The notes under the pieces: generated by a model
The model's input: the letters and a program-made list of their open reading frames with translations, nothing else
The model's database searches: none
What the model was told of the DNA's origin: nothing
Made by a program: the position numbers and the translations under genes
Part shown: in pieces, positions 12,883-23,900 of the stretch
How positions within the stretch are numbered: position 1 is the stretch's first letter
How the letters are laid out: each line of letters begins with the position of its first letter
Assembly (NCBI GenBank): GCA_013400975.1
Contig: WBMZ01009485.1
Span: forward strand, 1 to 64,000
Length of the DNA stretch: 64,000 bases
Source of the DNA: Atrichornis clamosus
Lineage: Eukaryota > Chordata > Aves > Passeriformes > Menuridae
Reading direction: 5' to 3'

Positions 12883-15800
12883 TCTCTGTCTTCTACCCCA
12901 ATCAGGCCATCTAGTGGGTGAGGACAGAGAAACCCAGACAAAACAAGAAGCAGTTCAACAACCACAAAATTCACTACTGTATATGATTAAGGATACAATG
13001 ATGATTGAATTTTAAGTGACAGAAACACTAGCTCATCCCAAATGATCCAAATATTTCTCTGCAGCTGCTTATTGAAAGCTTTTCTTCTGTAGTCAGCAAT
13101 GATGTGCAGCCTGAGCTCACAGGGATCACTGTTATAATTCTCCTTGCCTAAACTGGGAAACACAGTCCTACAGGCACCATCCAAGGCTGAATCTCAGACT
13201 GGCAGAGAGATGGGCTGAATGTGTCTCCAAGCTGTTACTGCTTTGGCATTAGCTCCTGCAGTGCCTTTAACAGGTCTGTTTTGACTGAGATCTAGAAACT
13301 TTTCTGACTCAGTTGCAGTCAAAAAATCATCCATGCTCTTTATTTCCTCTCTTTGAATGAAAGAGTTTCTGTTTCCAGTTGCCAAATACAAAACCAATCC
13401 CACAGGCATCCTCCCAAAGACAATGAAACTTACCATGTATTGTTTTACAGCTCATCCCTGATGGCCTGTCAGATTTTCAAGTTAGAGATAAGACTGAGGG
13501 ATAAGTTTTGTTATTCAGTAACCTCCTCCATCTCTCTGCTTATATGTGATTGATTTCTTGTTCCATTTTGCCCAGTTTTTAATGACTAAAATGAGATGCT
13601 GCCTATCATGAGGATGTTTCTCTCCAGCTAACACACATTACCACGAGTCTATTTCTTAGAGGAAAATCTACAGGTATTTTTGCTCTGTGTCAATCTATAC
13701 CTTCTGTTTCTCTTCCCCCACTGTAAATTAAGTTCTCTTCTTCTATTTCCAGAACAAAATAACACACCTTTAAACAGCTGTGCATTTTTAATAACAGCTT
13801 AACTTTGCATGTCCCCTTCTGCCAGGTAGTCTCCTAAATTCTTTCTTTCATTCCATACCAGAATACTTAAGTTAACCTTGACATGCTGTTGTGTTATGGA
13901 AAAGTTTATTCTGGCCTCATGTCATGTGAACAGCAGAATAGCACGTCAACACTGAGTAGTTGTAAAGATATGCTGCCTCACAGGTTTTAAATCATTTTCT
14001 TCCTTCAGTTATGTTGTTCCTGGCTGTAGTCTCAGACAGAGTATTTTCTGTTGAAGGATCTGGGAGTCACCTCTAATAGGGCAGAATCTCACAGGGTCTC
14101 AACAAGGTAGACAGAGTTGGGTGCTGGTAACAGGATTTGTTGGCACATCCAAAACATAGCAAATGATGAATCAGAGCCAGGGTCCCTGGAGGAGTCTCAG
14201 TCGTGAACAGAAGGTGATGGAGTAAGGGATGGGACTGGAGATTGGGGTACAAGACTAGCTTCCTATGTTTTTCCAGTAGAGATCCCTAAAGCCAGGGCTA
14301 GGGACAAGTTCAGCATACATCTGAGGGGTTGGATCCGTCCAGGATAGATGCTACCTACGGTGTAGTTTACAGGTCCTTCCAGGAGTCAGACCCAGAGACA
14401 TGCAGGGACTGAAGCTCCAGGGCTGAGCTGAAAACCTGAGCCCATGGGCAGGGGACACAAGTGGAGTCCCCAACAGATGCTGGTCAGTGACATTTATACC
14501 CATCAGTGCTCCCATGGCTCTGACACTCAGCCACGCAGAGCAGCAGTGGATTGAGGGTTAAGGCACCTAAACCTTCTTATCCATGTTCATGTGTGACAGT
14601 TGTTTGAGCTCCATGGGAGCTATTAAGCACCAGAGGCTTAAAAAAATCTACCTGAACACAGGCCATGGGTTATTTGCCACAAAGAAACATATCTGAGACA
14701 TTCCCCTGCAGCTGGCTGGAGACCTTGTGCACATGATGAAGCACTGGAGGCCAGGTGGGAATCTCTAGGACAACTCAGCTGGCCCCAGGTATCCCTGCCA
14801 GACAGTCACGTTGTCAATGGCTGTTGCAGACACACAGAGCTGGACAGTTCATAGCATTCAACTCAGGTGCATACTGCCACTATCAAAGATCATTTTAGAT
14901 ACCACAGAGGACCTGCCCGAAAAACTCTACCTGGAGATGAGAATTTTCCAGGCTGATATAGACTTATCTTTTGTTTGGCTGTCATGCTCAACTCTAGAAG
15001 TCTCTATCTCATAATGATTTTGTCAGAAAATTCACGTTCTTCCTTTTACCTCTCCTTACCACATGGAAGAACCAACCCCTGAACTCAGACAAGGACTGTG
15101 ATTTTATAGGAATATGGACAGTGTGTGTGAAAGAAGATCATGTTTATTCTGGAAACTCTGTGATCCAATCTTCTCCATTCCTCATCAGTTATGTGCTCCA
15201 GCCTCATGCCTGATTCCATGCTATAGTCCTAATCCTCATTTTCAGAAACAGCTTGTGTTATGCTGGCAGTACCTCCTTGACTATGGAAACTGGGATGCTG
15301 ACAGATAAACTTGTCCAGAAAGGAGAGCAGTGCACTTAAACTCTAATCATCATGAGTCACTACAGCAGCATTTTAGAACCAAGGGAAGAATTTTGACTTG
15401 TGCTCCATTTTCAGTAAAAAGCCAGAATGTTCTGCAGAAATCAGACTCCATGAAAAAATAATTACCTCTGTAGTCTAAATTTGCTTCTACTAAGATGTTT
15501 TGATGTAAATTTCTCATCTAGCACGTGCAATAATCTTGTTTTAAACAATATTTTTTGAAAATTTTAACATCAGGAAAAGATAAAGATGGAATTAATAACC
15601 CAGTCTAATCCATGGTATCACAATTATGCCAAAGTTAAACACTGCAAAAAAAAATGCAAATCTTTCAATTGGTCTTCCCTTGATGTATACCATGGCTAGT
15701 TTTGGCCTCTCATTGCTAAAATTCATTTGAGACAGAGAGAAAAATAACAGTCTTGTTAAGAACTATAAAGTATGACATAAAATGCTCTATTGAGGAGACA

Positions 15801-16098
15801 ACAGTATTTGTGAACCTGTAATTTTATAATCTTTTTCTGATAAACTTTGAAAGATGACCATGTATGAAAAAAAAAAAGTTGTCTGCAATAATAAATTGAA
15901 AGCATGTAATGTAACTGGAATAAGATTGGAAAATGTCAAAAAGCAGTTTTAAACAGTTTAGAGCACTGGAGGAGGGACAAAAATCAGTCAGAGACTTTGG
16001 GGCTTGCTTTTGATGAAGTTCTTCTCCCAGAAAATGTCTGATGCCACATGCTCAATGCACACAGGTGCATGCACCAAACTGCATTTGCACTGGACTAT
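12883..16098. other. Unique non-coding sequence
   Basis: No gene is recognised. It contains a GC-enriched block (about 14040-14800) that I could not classify. The remainder is AT-rich with no clear repeats. Confidence 0.5.
14040..14800. other. GC-enriched block, possibly an old unclassified LTR-like repeat
   Basis: About 760 bp with higher GC than its neighbours. It is dense in 'gggactgg', 'ccaggg' and 'cagagcc' words, as is usual in old avian LTRs, and has a TATA-like 'atttatac' at about 14491-14498. I cannot find LTR ends or a target-site duplication, and the block does not match the three LTRs recognised here. The identification is tentative. Confidence 0.25.
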
Positions 16099-17088
16099 TA
16101 CAGTAGGTTGATACTGCCTGGATTCCAGGCACCCACCAAAGCCACTCTATCACTCCCCTCTGCAGCTGGACAGGGGAGAGAAAATATATAGAAGGTGTTT
16201 TGTGCTGAGATAAGGACTGGGAGAGATCCCTCATCAACTACTGCCACAGGCAAAAAAGGCTTGAAATTAAAGATATTAATTGAATTTATTGCTAACAAAA
16301 TCAAACCTTTCAAAACCTTTGAAATACCTTTCCCTCACCCCTCCCTCCTCCCCAACTCTTCCTCCTAAGCTAGTGGTGCAAGGAGACAGGGAACAGGGGT
16401 TTTGGTCAGTTCACCACTCACTGTTCCTCTCAGTGCTCAGGGAGAGGAGTCGTTCCCCTGCTCCGCTGTGGGGTCTCTCCCACAGGACATAGTTCTCCAT
16501 GAGCTTTTCCAACACGAGTCCATCTCATGGACAACAGTCCTCAAACTGCTGCAGTGTGGGTCACTCATCCACAGGGTGCAGTCATTTAAGGACAGGCTGC
16601 TCCAGAGAGGGCTGGTCTTGGGGTCACAGTCTCTTCTCAGGCATCCACCTGCTCCAGAGTGGGTCTCCTTCACGGGCTGAGAGTGAATCCCTGCACTGCC
16701 GTGGTGCTTCATGGTCTGCAGGGGCACAGCTGCCTCCCCTTGGTCTTCACCATGGGCTGCAGAGGAATCCCAGCTCTGGTGCCTGGAGCACCTCCTGCCC
16801 CTCCTTCTCCACTGACCTTGGTGTCTGCAGAGTTGATCCTCTCACCTGTTCTCACCCTGCTCTTCTCTGGCCACAATTACAACTGTGCAATAATTTTGTT
16901 TTTCTTTCTTCTTAAATATGTTATCACAGAGGTTTTCTAATTGGCCCAACCTTCACCAGTGGCACATCCATCTTTGGAGCCACCAGGGATTGGCTCTGCT
17001 GAACCTGGAGGAAGCTGCTGACAGCTTCTCTCAGAAGCCACCCCTGTGGTCCAGCACTACTAAACCTTGGCCATGCAAACCCAATACA
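16099..17088 (-). mobile_element. Solo LTR of an avian endogenous retrovirus (ERVL-like), minus strand
   Basis: Read on the minus strand, the element starts TGTATTGGGTTTGCATGGCC at 17088. It runs through a TATA-like TATTTAA (16919-16913) and a GC-rich middle with repeated 'ctgcag/ctccag' motifs. A polyadenylation signal AATAAA follows at 16290-16285, with a T/G-rich and 'ccttatctca' block after it. It ends 'tatcaacctactgta' near 16099. This layout is that of a bird ERV LTR whose family I recognise by sequence, but I would not vouch for its database name. No internal gag-pol sequence flanks it, so it is a solo LTR. The flanks show 'actat' (16094-16098) and 'accat' (17089-17093), a possible 5-bp target-site duplication with one mismatch. 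The open frames inside (for example 16499-16915) are by-products of low stop-codon density. It is related to the LTR at 28590-29066. Confidence 0.8.
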
Positions 17089-17935
17089 ACCATCTGAAAG
17101 CTGTACACTGGCATAGTCAACAAGGTTTCACCCAAATGTCTGCCAAAGGACAGGGAAAATCCTTTGTAATTTCTGCTATTGAACATCTAATATGATATAG
17201 AAGCAGCTGTAGTCCAGATTTTAGATCATTAGTTTTAATGGCCTCTTCAGTTAAGATCCTGCAGGATTAAAATAAGTCTGGAAGAACCTCAGATACCTAC
17301 CTAGGAAATGCAAAGCACAGCAGACTAATTGGACCGAAAGTACTGCATGGCAAGGCACAGCTGCTTTGATGTGAGATAACCCCTTCCTATTACAGACCAG
17401 CCCCTAATGTTCACAGGTGCCCCTCAAAACTGCCTGCACCAGAGCTGGCTGCTTGGATCCTCCTGCACAGCCAACATCTGTGGCAAAGTACAAAGCCTGG
17501 GAACCATTCACATGGAAATGACCTAATTTGGGAGTGGGGAGTTAGTGCCTTTTCATTATTTCTCCTGCCTTCACTCTTACCTATTCTTGGCAGAATTGGT
17601 GAGTTTTTCCCCTTTCTCTCTAGAAAAGGACAGAAAAGCTTATTAGGTTTGTACTTGCCAGTTTCACTTTTTTCAGCATTTCTATTCTTAACCTCTTCAA
17701 TTGTAGAATGACAAAATTGTCAGGCTCCTACTCACCTTTTACCAGTCAGAAGCATATATCAGGCTGTTTTGTATCATTAGTGTCTTAAAGCAGTCTGGAA
17801 GTTGGAAACATTGCAATACAAGTTGTGACTTTTCTCTCAGAGGAGCTTAAAGGGAGTGCTAATGTATTTGAACCAGATTTAATTCCTCCCAGTTGAACCG
17901 CTACCTGAGGCCGTAAAAGTCAGTGGACAAATGAA
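17089..17935. other. Unique sequence between LTR and CR1
   Basis: I see no gene, RNA or repeat in this stretch. Confidence 0.5.
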
Positions 17936-18436
17936 TCACAGAATCATAGACTATCCTCTGCTGGAAGGGACCCACAGGGATCAACAAGTCCAACTCCTTG
18001 CCCTGCACAGGGCACATCAAGAGTCACACCATGTGTCAGAGGAGATTGTCCAAATGCTCCTTGAACTCTGTCAGGTTTGCTGCTGTGACCACTTCCCTGG
18101 GGAGCCTCTTCCACTGCCCAACCACCCTCTGGGTGAAGAACCTTTTCCTAATATCCAACCTAAACCTTCCCTGTCACAACTTCAGGCCATTCCCCCGGGC
18201 CCTGTCACTGGTCACCAGAGAGAAGAGATAGAAGAGATCAGTGTCTGTCCTTCCCCTTCCCCTCACCAGGAAGTTGTAACTGCAGTGAGGTCTCCCCTCA
18301 GTCGCCTCTTCTCCAGGCTGAACAGACCAAGTGACCTCAGCCACTCCTCATAAGGCTTCCCCTCCAGACTCTTCACCATCTTTGTAGCCCTTCTTTGAAC
18401 ATTCTCTAAGAGCTTCATATCTTTCTTATATGGTGA
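17936..18436 (-). mobile_element. CR1 LINE fragment, minus strand, well preserved
   Basis: The plus strand shows a CR1 3' end in reverse: 'tcacagaatcatagacta' at 17936, then 'ggaagggacccacagggatca', 'aagtccaactcc', and the long 3'-UTR and ORF2-end blocks up to about 18436 ('gaggtctcccctcagtcgcc', 'caggctgaaca', 'cttcatatctttcttatatgg'). About 500 bp remain and the 5' part is missing. It is one of the best preserved CR1 copies here. The 140-residue open frame at 17931-18353 is simply the antisense of this element, not a gene. It belongs to the same subfamily type as the inserted CR1 at 44573-45137. Confidence 0.92.
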
Positions 18437-20761
18437 GTTAGGCTTGTTCCTGAGAAAATTTCCTCCTGCCACCATAGATGGAATGAACCTGCCTCTTTGC
18501 AATCCTTCAGATGACTTCTAACTGTTTTGAAGACAAAAATTCTTCCATATGGAACACTAATTACACAATAAAAGTGATTTAATTGGAAATAATTACTTTG
18601 TTTTCAAAATACCATAATTATTTCAGCCCAGAGACAGCTTTTGGGATAGTGTTTTGTAAAAGAGTTCACAGATGATGGAGCTGTCTGGTTAATTCTTAAC
18701 TACTGTCTATATCCTTCAATTCACCTACTTGGTATTGTTTATATTGCTACAAGAAACAAAGACAAAGGGTTGTTGGTAAGAGCAGTCAGAAATGAAATGA
18801 GGGCAGATAAAAAAATATCTTCAAAGAAAATATTAGAAGGCCTTGAAAGAACAAAGAAGGCTTAGGGGAAGTGTCTCTTTATCAGCCAAGCACACAGACA
18901 TTTTGGGATTTTTTACAATTTGGGGGTGTAAGATCAAGAAAAAAAAGAACTCTTACAAACTATTTCTATATACAATTTGTGGGGAACCAGGAGCTGCCAT
19001 AGGGCAGTAAGCGAGGCAGCGAAAGAGCTATTTAAGGAAGATATTTCAGGAGTGACACCAAGAGAGGCAAAGGAGGATGAGGAAGATCCAGGCAATGAAC
19101 CTGGCTCTTTGAATCAACCAGGAGTGTCCAAAACTTGTGAGGAGACTGTGAACTTCAGTTAGATTTGATGATGCTTCACTCCTGGGCTAACTCTCGCCTC
19201 TGGCAGCTGTATGAGTAAATAAGCAATCCTTCATTTTGACAAAGCTCACTTTCCTCAGCAGCTGGTTAAAAGCTTCCCATAGGAGTCTCTTGGAGGTGTA
19301 AATATGGCTGAGAGAGCAAGACCATGTTACCAAGCAGCTGGACCTTGACAGAAATGAAAGAAAGAGAGCTGATTGCTTTACAGAAGTGTTTAGAAGGGAC
19401 TTAAGGGGTGTCACGCAGAGAGTGGTTTATACCACAATGGAGATTTTTATTTTGAGATAGCTTTGGTGCAAGAGCTATTCCAAAAATAGCTCTGGCAAAC
19501 AGCTTATGCCTTTTAGAGCCGGTCATAAGATAGTCTAAAATAAGAAATTCTGCTGCTGAAATGCATACTCACACAGCCATTGGGATTACTTTAATGATCC
19601 AGGTGTGACTCCACATTAGCAGCTGTACTGATGCAACTTTCACTCGTAGATCAGTTTGTGGTGATGTCTCTGCATTTCTGCTGTCTCTCAGTACATCCAA
19701 GCTATGCTTTAATACTCCTTCAGAGGCATGATCTCATGGATTCAATTATCCTGGTGTTATGTGAATTGCTAAGGTCATTCTGTTGTTAATCAATTGGTTG
19801 TGCCACATTAAAATAGTATCCCTAAAGTTCTCTGCATCACAGATTAATGTGAGCTTCTCCACAGACCTAACATTTTGAAGTGTCTCACCAGCAATCTAAA
19901 TGACACTGATGTGCTGGGTTGATAGTTATTCTCTGTATTGCAGGAGGGAAAGATTTCAATAACATTTCAGCTGTGTTTGGATGTCTGCTGGAAATACTCT
20001 CCCTGAAATACTAAATGAAATCCATGTGCCATAAAGAGACTAAGTAGAAAAGTGAAGATCATTTGGCTATGTTTGAAGAGCTCATGTGAACCCACAGGGT
20101 TAGACAGATGATGAGAAGCAATGAAATTATTGCTTTTTAAAAACATCCATGGGAGTCTGGGAAGCCACCTGTAGGGAACCTCTAAATGCTTGACCCCACT
20201 GACCATATTGTTTTTAATAATCTTCTAATGTAAACTTGGGGAAGTTTATTCACAAACATCATTGCAATTTGCATGGGCAACTAATCATTGCTATTATAAT
20301 CATGCCCAGCTGCAGCTGCCTGCAGCTAAAAATGGAATGCTGAATATTTTTTTCCCCTGTAGTTTGTTTTGGTAATTAAGATTCTGATAATTGAAGCATT
20401 ATTGTGAGAGTGAGAAGTATAAAAGCTTTGCAAAGCTCACCTTGTGATCAAGCTTTTCATCTGAAAAAATTGGCTCAGGGCCTACTGATAGGCAGGATTA
20501 TTCCCTGCATCCTCCACTGCTCTAATTCTTCTTTTGACATTTTTCTTAGGATCCCAGAGTGCTGATACAAATGGCTGTTTCCTTTATCAAGCAGCACTTC
20601 AAGCCTTCTCTCTGCACCCCATTTACCTAACTTCTCTAATGAACCCCTCCTCATGAACCCCACTTCTTTCCCTTATCATTGGGAACTCTTTGTTCTTCAG
20701 TTAGAATATAAGGAACACAAGAATATAAAGTTAAAAATAAATCACCATGAGTGTAGTTAAA
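18437..20761. other. Unique sequence with possible conserved regulatory patches
   Basis: No gene is recognised. Around 18540-18620 and 20230-20410 the sequence is rich in TAAT-type homeodomain cores; the second patch also carries an octamer and E-boxes, described separately. Confidence 0.45.
20230..20410. promoter_or_regulatory. Candidate enhancer with POU octamer and paired E-boxes
   Basis: A perfect octamer ATTTGCAT lies at 20267-20274. It is followed by an ATCATTG core, then two abutting E-boxes CAGCTGCAGCTG at 20307-20318 and a third partial one. TAAT/ATTA cores occur near 20372-20395. POU factors bind the octamer and bHLH factors bind CAGCTG; the close pairing resembles neural enhancers where both cooperate. 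The motif matches are visible; enhancer activity is inference. Confidence 0.3.
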
Positions 20762-20948
20762 CACTGGAAGAAAGGTTGACAGAGATGGTGGACACTCCAT
20801 CCCTGGGGATGTTCAGACTCTGACTGAAACCTAAAGCAGGCTCTGAACTGCCTCACTCAAATTGGAAGCTAGCTTTCATTTGAGCAGAGGGGTAGGACTA
20901 TACATTTCCAGGAGTCCTTTCTAACCTAAGGTTTTCTATGAGTGTGTT
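20762..20948 (+). mobile_element. Degenerate CR1 LINE 3' end, plus strand
   Basis: The 'gatggtggacactccatccct' block, 'gggatgttcagactctgac', 'gcagaggggtaggactata', 'ggagtcctttctaacct' and the terminal 'ttctatgagtgtg' occur in the order of a CR1 3' UTR on the plus strand. Spacing agrees with the family, but many substitutions are present. The copy is short and 5'-truncated. Confidence 0.75.
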
Positions 20949-23900
20949 CTTGTCCTAGGGTGTTTTTTCCATTTAGTACTGAAATGCAGAAAGGATCATG
21001 CAGATAGGATCATTCAGTCATTTAATCTGAACCCTTGTAGGACTTTGCCTATGGAAGATAAGAAGTACTGAATTGAATTCATGAAGAAATTCAGGCTTCA
21101 AACAGCTCTTTGTACATATAGATGTTGTCTTTTGAGACCTACATCCTTGTACACATATTAAAAAATTTTTTATAAAGCAAGTGGAAAACATTGCCAAAAC
21201 AGATGTGGACATGTCTTAAACCCATATCGCCAAGAGGTCTAGGCAGCTCTGGAGCATGAACTGAGCTGGTACTGCCTCAGCAGAGCAAAAACGCAACTGC
21301 TTGTCTCTGGGAAAGGGAGAGAACTTTTCCTTTTTTCAGGAGCCACCAACAGCCAATGCTGTGTGAGGGTTTGCACACGTGCCCTTGCAGAAACAGTGAG
21401 GCACTCAGTTTAGTACGACAGAACTAACTGATAAAAAGAGGGATGTTTCTGTCTAAAAATGGGTGTTCCCAGGTGTAGAAGCTGTTATATTCCCTAGCAT
21501 CTTTGGAAATGTCTAGGCATGTTTTACAAGACAGTAAAATAGTGATGGAATTAAGATTATGCCTTAAATCCATGGAACAAAGCCTGCATGATCCTGAACT
21601 CTACAGTTACCTCTCCAATCAGCAAATGCCTCAACCTGACTGGGCCTCTCACAAGAGGATGTTTCTCTGGTATTGTTTCCTAGTGAACCAGCTGTGGTGC
21701 CCCTCATGGTCCTTTTTGGCTCCATTTATGTACAAGTCAAAATAGAGAACTTGGCACAGGATCAGGGAGGTTCAGCTTGCATTTTTTCCTCCAGCTTAAA
21801 GGTTTTGAAGTTATTTACCAGTTAGCCTTGCATACTGTCCATCCTTCCAAAGAGAGACCTCTGATCCTAGAAAAAACAAAAGAAATGAAGACATAATTGT
21901 GGTGTTGTTGTTACAGCACAGAACTGAGGAGGGGAAAAAACTTGATTGTGCTCCTAATTCTCAAAAACTACTTCTATGTTATATAACTTATGTTTTTGTA
22001 GTAGCTATCGTTAGGCAAAATACAAGAAAGTCTTACTACAGTAGTAAAAATACTATGCAATTCATTATGCAAATCAAACATGTGATTATATTTTGCTTGG
22101 TTCGTAGGCTGCTTGAAAAACATAAATTAAAAGCTATGTGAAGCTTAGAGATGAGACATTAAGATTCAGCTTCAGTTCTTCCCAAGATTTTTATTAAAAA
22201 GTGACTTGGAATAAATTAAGATCAGAGAAATTAATTTACATATGAAATGAGGTCTGCTTGGAATGCTCTGATACTTGAGCTGCTGCTGAATTAATTCATT
22301 ACAAAAGCAACAAAAAAGTAAGATTTACAGAAAAAAGGGTAGTATCTTTTTGTTATTTCAACTGATATTCTTGGAAAAAATAAAGTTCTAAAACCAACAA
22401 AGCCTACTGAAGAACTGTCAACAGTTATGGCTACAAGAACATTATTCAAAATGAAACTATAATAATGATGTTTTAATTGTAATTGCCTGAAAAGGTCAAC
22501 TAATAATCTTAGGGAAAAATAATTGAAAGAACTACAATTCTGGATGCATTTGCCAATATAAAAAAAATTAATTTCAATTAATTTTTTCTTTTAAATGTCA
22601 GAGAAACTTGTGCTGTTTTGGAAATTAGAGGAGACTTTCTATGTTTGTTTTTAAGTGATGATGCTAGTGAACATTACTGAATCATCTTGAGAGTAAGCAC
22701 AAACAAATCCAGCAATCTGAGTATGAGAGAGATACTGCATGGAGTGTGGGGCAAGAGATAGGATCTAGATATCTGAGGAACAGAGCAGGAAGCTGCTGAC
22801 TTTCATCCTTATTTTACATGGAAATTGGAAAAGCTAAAGCCATTATTTTCAGAAACAATCTGCAATTTTGGACGCATATATTTCAAGCTATTCTTAATTA
22901 AGATACAATTTTCAGAGTTAAAGATCTACTTGATGTGAAAGCTTGAGTAGTCTTGAAATTTGGTCTTCCATTTCTAAACTGCAGACCACTCAAGCTGTAG
23001 CATCAGATATAATTAAAAAAACCTGACAGTTTTTAATGTTTGACCCATGACCTTTCTTAGTGTTCTTAAACATACAGAATGTTCATGGCTATATTACTAC
23101 TGAGCTCACTACCAGTCTTCATTTTAACTTGCATATGGCATGGAGGCATGGCAGAATTTTGTTTGTATTTTTATAGAAATTCAGTAAAGAAGGTTGCTTT
23201 CTCTGAATATGCTCACTGTGTACAAAATAAGCATACACATATTAAAAAAAAACCAAACACACATTTTATTTCATTCATTGTTAGTTTATATTTTCCATTC
23301 TATTATAATAGCTTCTTGAGGCGCCTGAAGTTCCTTCAATGGTGATGGATTGGTAATCCTATTCCCTGAAGAATAGTACAGAGCATTCTTATTATTTTCC
23401 TTTCTAATTTAGACATTCTATTAAGCATCAAGATCAGTTTTCCAGTGCAGACATCCATTTGATTAAAATCAAACAATTCTCTAAGTCAGGTTTGTCTGTT
23501 TGAGAGCTATTTCCTATGGCCATGCAAGCAGGTCTGTCAAACTGTGACCCTTCCTCTTCCTTGACATGTTTACATTGGCAAAGTCACAAAGAGAGACATA
23601 AATTGTTTGGTTTAAATAAAAACAATCTGAACATTTAAATCACAAGCAGATCATAACCCAGTGACATTGCAATGGGAATATCTCAAAGTGCTGCCCCTAT
23701 TTTTTAAATGAGATGCTGTTATTTTACTGATTTATGGGCAGTTAGATTTTAACAGAAGAGAAACTTGAAAATATCTGCATCTGGCATTGATTAGGGGATG
23801 TCTGGAGGCAGCTGGGGCTAATCCAAGCCCTAGTTACATCACCCTAGTAAAATACCTGTGTCTAAAGTCATCCTTTAGTACTTTGGCTGACTGGCACAGA

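Noticed and set aside
16437..16940. Overlapping open frames of 92-138 residues on both strands
   Set aside because: They lie within an ERV LTR, which is non-coding; low stop density comes from its GC-rich repeats.
17931..18353. 140-residue plus-strand open frame
   Set aside because: It is the antisense of a CR1 copy and has no independent coding signal.
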